DNA of 64,000 nt from Plantago ovata (taxonomy: Eukaryota; Streptophyta; Magnoliopsida; Lamiales; Plantaginaceae). The stretch spans positions 30,206,692 through 30,270,691 of the forward strand of contig CM051458.1 in assembly GCA_028274465.1 (NCBI GenBank), given 5' to 3'. The notes under the pieces were generated by a model. The model had not been told where the DNA came from. It ran no database searches and saw only the letters and a program-made list of their open reading frames with translations. Shown piece after piece: positions 55,076 through 64,000 of this stretch (position 1 is the stretch's first letter; the number at the start of each line of letters is the position of its first letter). Position numbers and translations under genes: made by a program.

Positions 55076-56262
55076 AGTATGATGGCATACGATGATAAAG
55101 GAGTTGAACTGGAGAGGCATGATTTAATATTTTACTAGGCAAAATATTAATGAGATAGGTGGTCATTTGGAGGGCATGATGCCAAAATGATGGAGGTAAG
55201 GACGCATGACTCAATAAGGTGCGCATGACATTATTGATGGATCTGGTTTTACGTTCAGCTTTGCCATTTTGAGAAGAGGTGTGAGGGCAAGAAAAGCGAA
55301 AACCTATTCCATTGGATGCACAAAAAGTATGAAAACGACCATTATCATACTCCCCCCCCCATTATCACATTGAATATTCTTTATACTACGTCAAATTGGT
55401 TAGAGATATGATTCTTGAGAAGTACAAATTTATCATAGACATCAGACTTGTGTGATATAGGGAAGGTCCATACAAAATTGGAATAATCATCCAGAAAAAA
55501 CACATAATACCGATGACCAGAAGTACATAAAACTGGAGATGTCCATAAATCACTATGTAAAATATCAAAAGGCGACAAAGTAGCAGTCAAAGAAGAAGAA
55601 AACGGCAATTTCACATGTTTGCACGGAATACAAGAACGACAAGAGCTAGTAAGTGAAGGCTTAGTACACGTAATATTACTAGATAAGTGAAGATTTTCTA
55701 AAACTGAAGTTCCCGGATGACCCAAACGTGCATGCCAGAGGTCGGAAGAAATTGCAGCAAAGGTGGATGGATTGGATGTTGACGAGGTGAGGGATGTCAA
55801 AGTATATAGAGTCCCTTGACTATTGCATCGCATGATAAGAACCCCCGCTTGAAAATCCAGAACAGAAAATCCATAAGGATAAAAAACAACTGACACAGAA
55901 TTACCGGTGGTAAATTGACGGACAGAAATCAGGTTTTTGATAAGGTTGGGAGCATGCAAGACGTTTTTGAGAGATAACGGAGGGTGTGGGGGAGAGATAA
56001 TAGTATGACCATAACCACGAAGCGGAATTGACTGGTCATTACCCACAACAATATTTGAATTAGAATTGCTCAAATTAAAATAAGACGAGAGAGTACCAGT
56101 AGTGGAAGTCATGTGAGAGGTTGCGTCGGTGTCCATGTACCAAGATGGGTCTGGTGGATATAATGCGAGCGTGTGCATAGCCGCATTAATATCATTCGAG
56201 ACAACAAAAGCTGGAGTCCCAACATAAGCCGCATATGCTCGTTGGCCAGGAGCAGGGCCCAA
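55076..56262 (-). pseudogene. pol: pol fragment of Copia element G: protease, integrase zinc finger and core
   Basis: Open leftwards from 56262 to 55381, then frameshifted at an 8-C run near 55352 and continuing to the F junction. Protease signature WYMDTDATSHMT, in which the catalytic D-T-G is D-T-D. GAG-pre-integrase with LWHARLGHPG and CRSCIPCKH. Integrase core with HSDLW (first Asp), QCDNG (second Asp, near 55365) and SQNGKAERK (Glu, near 55260). The RT part would lie beyond F. A different Copia lineage from A/B/J (Retrofit/Oryco-like by signature, an inference). Confidence 0.82.
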
Positions 56263-56935
56263 GATACCGGCGTTCGGATTCAGGACCGACTATTGCGGTC
56301 GGGTCCAGGCAGTAATGGGAAACATCACGGTGGAGCGGGAGGAGGGGCAGTAGATTGAGGTACCCACTGCCAATGCCCGTACTGATGTTGTGGGCTGGCC
56401 GGTATGGGAGCCGGGGGAGGAAAAGTGCGAGGAGTACGCTGGCGGTTATTCCCAATAGGAGCAGAGGAGTTGGTCATGGTGAAAACAAGAGAACAGATTT
56501 ATGGCAGAGAAGGTGGTGCAGAGAGAAAACGGGAACAGGAGCAGAGGACAGAAATCGAATTCCTCAAAATCTGGTGAGTTCGATTTTTGTTCCGTATCAA
56601 GGATTGGTTGTTCTGATATAGTAGAAAAGGTCAATACGGACCCAACGGTTAAAGAATCGTCGAAATTGGCAGAGAAACGAAGTCGTACAGAGCTTACAAA
56701 AAGTTTCGAGTCATCAATGGCGGATTTTTGAAACCATGACGAAACTGAAAATGGAAGGTCAAATCAGATTGTAGACATCCATACGAATTCAATGGCCTTG
56801 GAATCACGTAATTTGGTGAAGAAACGGGCGAGTTATGAGATTCCGAACTGTATCAATGGTGATGAGATCGATCAGGGTGGGATACGTGAAGGAGAAGAAA
56901 TATTGTTCACGTTTTTTTTTTTTTTTTGTCATGAG
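56263..56935 (-). pseudogene. Remnant gag and leader of Copia element G
   Basis: ATG (complement at 56476-56478) opens MTNSSAPIGNNRQRTPRT and a Pro/Gln-rich stretch to TGA after about 50 codons. This Pro/Gln stretch normally lies between the gag capsid domain and protease, so the main capsid and zinc-knuckle regions seem to be deleted. 56480-56935 is leader sequence without a convincing ORF. Confidence 0.55.
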
Positions 56936-56985
56936 GACAGAGGGTAACAGAATAGAGATGAGATTTGTATCAGAGATCAGAACCT

Positions 56986-56997
56986 AACGTGATACCA
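56986..56997 (-). other. Primer binding site of element G
   Basis: Reads TGGTATCACGTT on the minus strand; the first eight bases match the initiator tRNA-Met site. It directly abuts TGTAAGAAAT, the inner edge of the LTR. Confidence 0.7.
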
Positions 56998-57364
56998 TGT
57001 AAGAAATATTTCCCGTCAAAATGTGGGCAGTTGTTAATTGGAGTGAAAACTTTCTCTCTCTAGGTTTCCTTACGCGCCTCACGCGCCCCTAATCTATGTC
57101 GAGAAAACATCAAGGTTTGTCCGCTGAAGAAGCAGGCGACGAGGACGGCGACTAGGATAAGGCAACCACCTATGATTACCACTCTAGAAACGAGTGACCG
57201 GCGGGGGGAATTAGGGAGAGATAAACCCACGAGTGATGTAAGGCAAATTTTAACCCCAATAGCGGCGTCAATACCACCAGCTGTAGTTATGGTGTCTCCG
57301 GCAGCTTGGCCTGACGGTTGCGCAACCAGTTCCGACGACGGTTTCTCCGGCTAGCACTGGTGGA
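56998..57364 (-). repeat. Probable 5' LTR piece of element G, grading into unassigned sequence
   Basis: Starts TGTAAGAAATATT beside the PBS as an LTR end should. The far boundary is not visible: beyond about 57110 the sequence becomes GC-richer with no ORF I can support, and at 57365 it is interrupted by the hAT element. Confidence 0.5.
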
Positions 57365-58872
57365 TAGAGGTGACTATTGGGCTGGGTCGGGCCGGGCCAG
57401 CCCGCAAAAGACCAGACCGTTAAGTTCTCGGGCTGGTGTGGGCCATTTCTTAAGGGGCCGGGCCGGGCTTTTCTCAAGATAAATGAGCCCAGCACAACCC
57501 CTGACCCTATACAATGCGGGTTGTGCTGGGTCGGGCCTGTGTCGGGCCTATATGCGAGCTGGGCTCGGGCTCTCTTTGTTCATTAAAAAAAAAAACACCA
57601 CTAAGATCTACACTACATATATTTGCAACTTTGCACAAGAGAGGTACTATACTAAAAATTAAAATATACAAATCTTATTAAATGTTAGTACTAGTACTAG
57701 TCTACTACTAATATAAGGATATATATATATATATATAGACATAATATCATACACTACCCCTCCTATTGCACCGCTTTGCATATAAAGCCTCCTTGTTCCC
57801 AGAATTACATCCAACCCCAATAGTCGGATTTATGTTGACCGGCAGAAAATCCAAATTTCCGTTTGGGCAAAACAAACACGCCCTTAGCTCTTTTCTTTTC
57901 CTTCTATTTTTTTTATTCCTTTTTCTTTTTCTTTTATAATTTTCTTAGTCTTTTCTCTATCTTCTTCTTCTTTCTCATCTCCGGTGCCGGAAAAATTACG
58001 ACACCGGATTCCGACAGTAATTTTACAGCTCTGGTGAGGAGCCATTTACAGCTCCGATTTGGAGCTGTAAACAGCTCCTCACCGGAGCTGTTTTACAGCT
58101 CCGATTCTGTAACAGCTCCAAATCGGAGCTTTTGCGGCTCCGAATTGGAGCTGTAACTGCTCCAAATCGGAGCTTTTACAGCTCTGATTTGGAGCTGTAA
58201 ACTGCTCCACACGGAGGTGTTTACAATAGTTTTAATTTTCTTTCTTTTTTTTTTTTTTTTTTAGTAATGTAGGACTTATTTTGAAATATAATATTTGTAG
58301 GGACTTGTTTTAAAATAAATTTTAGGACCACTTTGAAATATATTAAACTATGTAGGTTACTTTTGAAATATTTAGTTTAAATTTTGTAATAAATTAAATA
58401 TAAGGGTTGAATGTGTAATAATAAAAAGTTTAAGCTGTTTGGATGGAAGCAAAAGCCAAAATTTCGACAAGGGCAAAATGGTACTTTCCTCGATTTAGAG
58501 CGTTAAAAGTCAAAGTCGTGTGGTTATATGTAATTAAAATTGAACAAGAAGGTGTTCAGTGCAAACTTGGAAATGACGAGGGGGCCGATGTAATTTCGTT
58601 GAACAAAAAGGTGTTGTATGTAATGGACCCATATATATATAAGCATTTGAAATTTTACGGGCTTTCTGGGTTGGGCTGTGCGGGCTGGGCTGGGCTGTTC
58701 AGTGGGCTTTTAATGGTCCGGGCCGGGCCAGTATATGATGGGCCCTAAAGGCCCATAAAAATATACGGTTCGGTCCGTGCCGAGCCAATATGTTAACGGG
58801 CTGGGCTGAGTCGGTTTTTAGCGGGCTGGGCCGTACCGGGCTGTTCTACGACTGGCCCAATAGTCACCTCTA
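57365..58872. mobile_element. Element H, non-autonomous hAT-type DNA transposon
   Basis: 1508 bp with perfect 18-bp terminal inverted repeats TAGAGGTGACTATTGGGC and an 8-bp target duplication with one mismatch (CTGGTGGA 57357-57364, CTAGTGGA 58873-58880). Subterminal GGGCC/GGCCC and GGGCTGG motifs are abundant on both sides, as in many plant hAT derivatives. The interior has AT-rich sequence, an (AT)n run near 57720-57738, a T-rich stretch, and an array of AGCTCC palindromes (58045-58215). There is no transposase frame. Confidence 0.9.
58045..58215. repeat. Array of ACAGCTCC/GGAGCTGT palindromes inside the hAT element
   Basis: At least six GGAGCTGTAA or TTACAGCTCC half-units in alternating orientation. 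Two form perfect 11-bp stems (TTTACAGCTCC/GGAGCTGTAAA at 58045-58071) or near-perfect ones (58175-58201), with loop GATTT in both. Confidence 0.75.
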
Positions 58873-58880
58873 CTAGTGGA

Positions 58881-59605
58881 GCGGATAGGACTAGTAGTCC
58901 CACTGACCAGCAACAAACTGTTCGTCGGTTAGTTCGGCAGTAGGGTCTATTATGTATGCAATGAATTGCACAAGGCCAGATGTGGCATATGCGCTTAGTG
59001 TCACTTGTCGACACCAACTGAATCCAGGAGTACCTCACTGGACTGCTACAAAGAACATTCTTACGTACCTTCGACGGACTAAGGAAATGTTCTTGGTGTT
59101 TGGAGGAGAACCATAATTAAAGATGTCTGGTTATGTCGACGCTGGATTTGAATCAGATCCTGGTGACTTTAAGTCACAGATAGGATACGTATTCAAATTG
59201 AACGGAGGAGCTATCTGTTGGAAGAGTTCTAAGCAAGCCACGATTGCTGACTCATCCACAGAAGCCGAGTACATTGCTGCATCAGAAGCATCGAAAGAAG
59301 ATGTCTGGATTTCAGAGTTCTTGAAGGAATTGAGGGTTGATCCTGCTCCTAGTCCAATAACGATTTATTGTGACAACACGGGCGCCGTCGCTCAAGCCAA
59401 GGAGCCTAGATCTACAAACAAGAACAAACATGTACTTAGAAAGTATCACGTTATACGTGAGATTATTGATAGAGGAGAAGTTAGTATAGAACGTGTCTCA
59501 ACCACAGACAACGTGGCAGATCCTTTCACCAAGGTCTTATCAGTGGATGTCCACTTAAGACATTATGCTAATCTAGATATTAAGCATAAAGGTGACTGGC
59601 TCTAG
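58881..59605 (+). pseudogene. pol: RT C-terminus and RNase H of Copia element I
   Basis: Recognisable from VGSIMYAMNCTRPDVAYAL (near 58933), interrupted by TAA at 59116 and continuing from ATG 59123 as a 160-codon open frame with RNase H residues: GYVDAGFESD, SSTEAEYIAAS, CDNTGAVAQAKEPRS, DNVADPFTKVL. It ends at TAG 59603-59605, 14 bases before the LTR. Bases 58881-58925 do not read as RT and may belong to the host sequence on the other side of a truncation. Everything upstream of the RT end is missing. Copia by the LTR-proximal RNase H. Confidence 0.85.
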
Positions 59606-59619
59606 TCCAAGTGGGAGAT

Positions 59620-61725
59620 TGATAGTGTATATGTCCTAGAGACAGTCTTTATTAAGGGCATGCAACCGTTATTAAGGGCTTATATGTACTATTACACAGG
59701 TCAACGTAATATAATATATGTTTGTTGTTTTACTATTGAGTATCGCTTTCATATTTATATTACACCAGGCATACAGCATGCCATATCTCTATTCCTGTCT
59801 GTATTGATATTAAACATGTCCCCTCGGATAGATGACCGATCACACAGATAGTGGGAGCTATATGAGTTATCATCTATCCCAAACTCTCCCTAGTCGAGAT
59901 TCATCTCGGATGTGGGGGTCTGAATGAACCAACTGAGACTAGTATGCGTGGAGGTTATACTTGTTAGAGCAAGTGTGGGCCGATCCCACGGCCACAGAAC
60001 GGATTGTTGGACAATCAAGAAACGTTCCCATAACTCCGCATAGTTGTTCGAAGGGTGATTACCGAACAATGGAAGTACCCACCGCAAACTCCCATCGATG
60101 TATACTCTACACCGAAGTGTCTATGGGAACCGGAAAGTTGTCGAAGTGATGCCAGTCATCCTTTGGACTTACAGGACTTTATCATCACATTGTTGCCCCA
60201 TATCCTTGGTGGACCCGTCGATGTCAGCTCTGAATAAGCAGTTGACCCAAGACACGATCCAGGATTATGGCTACATACAAATGGGGATGATAAGTGATTC
60301 TGTGAAGGATTCATCTCTCATGTGTAGCACAGGAGAGCACTGCTCATAGTCGTTCATAGTTGTGATTGGTAAAACCGCTGGCCAGCGTATCAATATTATT
60401 ATCATAGTCATAATAGATATTGGATTCACCAAGCAACTCACTGAAGACGCCCGTGGATGTATTATTGGGATAGACACTTCATCGATCCTAGATGCATTCG
60501 ATTCAGTCAGATGAAGGGACGTTACCATCGCCGCGTTGAGCGCAACAGACTTCACAACGAAAGGGATTGCTTTGAGAAAGCTCTCAAACGTCCTCATGTA
60601 TTAATATTACAAATGGAACTGTCTAGCAATTCCATGTTGCCTAGTGTAGCACTTGCTTAATACAATGAGGCCCTATGGGTCAAACTATGTGGTGATTCAG
60701 CTTATCCGAATATCCTTGAAGATGGAATCGCAATTAATTTAGAATTAATTGTGATTGATGGATTATAATTGATTTGGAATTAATTATAATAATTTGTGGC
60801 TCAATAATTAATGATTTGGAATTATTAATTGAAGGGCTGATTAATTGTATTTTATGTAAATACAATTAAAGATTATATTTTAAAAATATAATAGAGGTTT
60901 GATTTGAAAGGATATGTTAATTTAGAATTAATATATGCACATGGGCAAAATCTACTTGGAGTTTGAATTACCTTAGAATTATAAGTGGGTCCCAAAATCG
61001 GGACCGACCTGACCCCCTTGGACACGCGGGCGCGCAGCAGCAGTAGGGGAAGGAGTTCGACTCCTTCCTCTATTAGAAGTCAAGGGAAAGTTAGATTTTC
61101 CTGATTGAGTTTTAATTTGATTGGGAATGAATCTAGACTTGAATTGGTTTCCTAGTGCGATAAGAATTAGATTCTTATTCCTTTATGAAGTCTAATTGAT
61201 TATTCTTTAGGCTTCTATTGACTACTATATATAGTAGACTATTAGAGAGTTTTTGGTAATGGCTGATTTTATGGTTGAACACAGTTGACTCAAGATCATT
61301 CTTTCTACCAGTTTTCTTAGAGACAATAAAAGCTCTCCCCCACCTCTCCTCTAGCCACGCGCGCGCCACCTCTCCGGAGGAAAATGCCGCCCCATCTTCT
61401 TGGCCACACAAAGAATATCCTAGCATTATTTCCGATAAGTTATTCATCCGTGGATACCAAGGTTGAGGTTCAAGGAGCTGGAAACTAACTTTTATTGTCT
61501 TGCAGATAATCAAAGTATTGCAGATATCTTCGACTTCGACGAAGGAGAAGATTCACGGGACTATTACGAAGACTTGATACATGTGCTTGCTTTTGGAGTA
61601 TTGTAAGTCTTCTGATTAACGTGTTTAATATGTACGCTATACATGATCAATTAACCTGCATGTTAAGAAAAGTTTTGAAATTCCGTTGCATACCCTAGGG
61701 GTAACTCTGACCATATTTTCTTACA
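59620..61725 (+). repeat. Element I 3' LTR
   Basis: 2106 bp, TGATAGTGTATATG...TTTTCTTACA, preceded by a PPT-like AAGTGGGAGAT (59609-59619). Same family as the solo LTR at 24369-26471, with about 95% identity by eye. It contains the TATATATAG palindrome near 61226-61240 and no ORF. Confidence 0.92.
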
Positions 61726-61792
61726 AGGAGAAGGAGGCAACGCAACAGGCACCTAGCCTCCGGTGGAACAATGGATACCTGTGAGAGGTGGT
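61726..61792. other. Unassigned 67 bp between elements I and J
   Basis: Begins AGGAGAAGGAGGC, ends GAGAGGTGGT. Too short to identify. It is the only sequence right of the LTR of I that belongs to neither I nor J. Confidence 0.5.
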
Positions 61793-64000
61793 TGTTAGGA
61801 AACTTGTAAATTTTGATGAGCAATTAACCATGCTAAATTAAGGAAAGTCCAGTAACTAGTACTCTTAAGGTCCATCGGAATTTAGAATTTAAAGGACATT
61901 GTAAAAGAGAAACGTTTGCTGAAGACTTAGTGTAGGTACTAGTTAGGTGCTTTAGTTTTGTTGATGATGTACTTTGTTTTTACAAATGAACTATTGAAGC
62001 ACTAGAACCGCTCAAAAACTTGAAAATTCGAAGACTGAAGACTTAAGAAGATTTCTGAAGATGGTATCTACAAAGGCACATGTTTCTCAGAAAGCGGAAA
62101 TTTCAGCAACATCTTGCATAAGTGAAAATCTATATGACAGAGTAGGTTGTGCTTGCTGAAAGTGAGACTGACTGCTTGCTGAAATACATATGTGACCTCC
62201 TTGCTCAAAGTACTTGCATTTTGGCTCCAACATTCACATTTGAATTCCATTCAAATGAACATTAAATGCAAAGTAAGCACGCGAAGAACATGAAGACTAG
62301 AAGACACATGAAGGACGCTGCTGAAAGTACAAAAGCAAGATAGTGACATCTTAAGGAACAAAGCCTTAGAATTTGAAATTCAAACGTCTCCGTTGATTCA
62401 CATTAAATAGAGGTCATCCGGCAAAGAGTTGAAGTGTGTCAACAACGTGATCAAACTCTCACTTGTGCTTAAACACTGAATCTCCCATACTCTTTACTGC
62501 CTATTGATCCGTTCCAAGACTTAAGCTTGAAACAAAAGCTACCTGTGAAGAAGTAGAACATTCACGGCTAAGAAATTAGTTAAGTGTTCTTTCTTTCGAA
62601 CAAGAACAAGTCTTGACACCAGAAACAACTTAACTTGTTTACTGAAAAGTATTCCAAGTTGTGTTTCTTTAGATAACTTGTTATAGATGAATAAGTTATA
62701 CTCAAGTCATCTCATCACAAACCTCTCTAACTGATAAACACCCTTTTTCAGGCATGAAATTCAGGGGGAATTAATCAAGCATAGTTTTGCTGATTAAGTG
62801 TCCCAAGTTTGGTGGAGAACAAGGTTTCGTTCTCTAGTTAGGTTGGAAACGAAGCAAGTGTGCTTTGGTTTCTGAAGAATCATTATAGATAGGTGTTGTA
62901 AGGAACCTCAAGCTTATCTTAGTGGATTCAGTCCTAGAAAGGACAAAGTGGACTAGTTGAGAGATTACGCCACTCTCAGATACCACTATAAAAGTGTTTG
63001 TGTGATTTACTTTACCGCATTTAGTTTTCAGCAAGCTTAACTTTTTGTACACTGTCACTCTGCTCACTTGTTGAAACTAGCACTCTCTGAAAAGCACTTA
63101 TTGTATAAAGACTTCCGCACTCTGTTTTTAAAGTACCAGTAAAAATCGTTACTGAAAAGTAACCAGTACTTGCTGAGAAAGTTAAGTATCAGCAAACTCA
63201 TTACTGAAAAGTAATAAGCACTTGCTGAGAAAGATTTTAAATGGCGAAAGTTTGAAAAGACTATTCACCCCCCCTCCCCTCTAGTCTTTTCTTGTTGTTT
63301 AAAGGGACCAACAAGTGGTATCAGAGATGGAGGTTCTTTAAGCTTCAGCACTGAACCTAGATCCCCTTAGGTGCTTTCCGTAAATCAGTCTCACTTGATC
63401 AGTTTGGTAGTCTTTTGTTGACAGAATGTCTTTAGGAGACGTTCCCTTGCTGAAGCTGGAAAACTATGAAAAATGGCGAAACAACATGATGCTACATCTT
63501 GAGGCCATTAGTGATGAAATGGCCACTGTCATAAATGATGGACCTATCAACATCACTAAACTTGAGAGAAGTTTTCCTCACAAAACCACAGAAGCTGGTA
63601 ACGAAACTATCTTAGGTGAATCAGTCGATACTGTCGTTCCAAAACCAAGAGAGGAATGGACTTCCGACGAAGCCAAAAGATTCTGTCTTGATGGCCAAGC
63701 AAGAAACATCATTATTCGATCAACTCCGGATACTATACAGTGCAAACTGTGGGGTGCCAAAACTGCTAAGGAAGCTTGGAAAATGGTTCAAGATCTTTGC
63801 GCTGAATCTGACAAAACCAAGGAACACAAACTCGAAGTGCTTAAGTTAAAGTTCCAGATTCACAACTCTAGTAAGTGAGATGGCTGCCTTAGGAGTTGGA
63901 AATCTCTATTCAGATTCTAAGAAGGTGAAAACCATTATTAGAAGTCTGAACCAAGAGTGGATCCATACTCAGAATTTCTATTATAATCAAGGAATGTCAA
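61793..64000 (+). mobile_element. Element J, third copy of the A/B Copia family (5' end only)
   Basis: LTR 61793-63313 (1521 bp, TGTTAGGAAAC...GGGACCAACA), PBS 63316-63327 (TGGTATCAGAGA), gag from 63426, then the window ends. The LTR is shorter than in A: the stretch with two TATTTTCTGAAAAGAAAATA repeats (A 1625-1710) is mostly missing. The bases before the LTR are GTGGT; the other end is out of view. Confidence 0.92.
63426..64000 (+). pseudogene. gag: gag N-terminus of element J (partial, frameshifted)
   Basis: MSLGDVPLLKLENYEKW, 90% or so identical to A and B in the first 140 residues. A deletion of about 50 bases near 63854 (relative to A 3649-3697) shifts the frame, and TGA follows at 63876. 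Homology continues in another frame to the window end. Confidence 0.88.

Noticed and set aside
57863..58156. 97-codon ORF in the hAT element
   Set aside because: It is a Phe/Ser low-complexity stretch followed by the AGCTCC palindromes; no transposase similarity.
60098..60597. Small ORFs within the I LTRs (60098-60349, 60271-60597, 25105-25410)
   Set aside because: LTR sequence; the frames are short, overlap on both strands and have no recognisable domain.
1..64000. Host protein-coding genes, tRNA or rRNA genes
   Set aside because: Every substantial ORF was assigned to a mobile element by motif or by homology within the window; I saw no tRNA or rRNA sequence.

Overview
The window is plant repeat DNA. 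Nothing in it looks like a single-copy host gene, tRNA, rRNA or CRISPR array. The organism is almost certainly a flowering plant with a large, repeat-rich genome: there are Copia elements primed by initiator tRNA-Met (TGGTATCAGAGC), Athila-like Gypsy elements primed by tRNA-Asp (TGGCGCCGTTGCCGGGGA), and a plant-type hAT element. I make no species call. Element letters A-J are used throughout.

The layout is a set of nested insertions, with several boundaries proven by 5-bp target site duplications (TSDs). Going inward: G (Copia, minus) is interrupted by F (Gypsy, plus); F by E (Gypsy, plus); E by D (Gypsy, minus); D by B (Copia, minus, 933-47229, TSD CCGAA). B carries three later insertions: A (Copia of the same family, plus, 1459-22730, TSD GCAAC), a 2.1-kb solo LTR of family I (24369-26471, TSD TATTT), and C (complete Gypsy, minus, 38003-46071, TSD AACAC). 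To the right lie a hAT element H (57365-58872), the 3' end of Copia I (about 58881-61725) and the 5' end of J, a third copy of the A/B family (61793 to the window end).

Family A/B/J has 1.5-1.65 kb LTRs, gag with one zinc knuckle, PR-IN-RT-RNase H, a non-coding spacer holding an array of small hairpins, an internal TATA box, and then a very long accessory reading frame (about 1,700 codons) ahead of the polypurine tract. The accessory product is basic, then acidic and coiled-coil, with nuclear-localisation-like clusters and no obvious membrane segment, so it does not look env-like. Copy A keeps three short GT-AG introns in it; copy B lacks them exactly, so B probably descends from a spliced RNA.

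Family C/D/E/F has 1.2-1.26 kb LTRs. C is complete but encodes only gag and an aspartic protease, with no RT, RNase H or integrase. In place of pol, C and E carry an unrecognised accessory gene with its own TATA box. Arrays of GC-rich palindromes (type GGGGCGAATCGCCCC) sit just upstream of the TATA boxes of both the LTRs and this accessory gene.

Caution on assembly: the 100-N gap at 12505-12604 is flanked by two near-identical 4.9-kb segments (7621-12504 and 12605-17494). They look like overlapping contig ends that were not merged. If so, A is really about 16.3 kb, and the damage in the first copy of the accessory gene is largely sequencing error.
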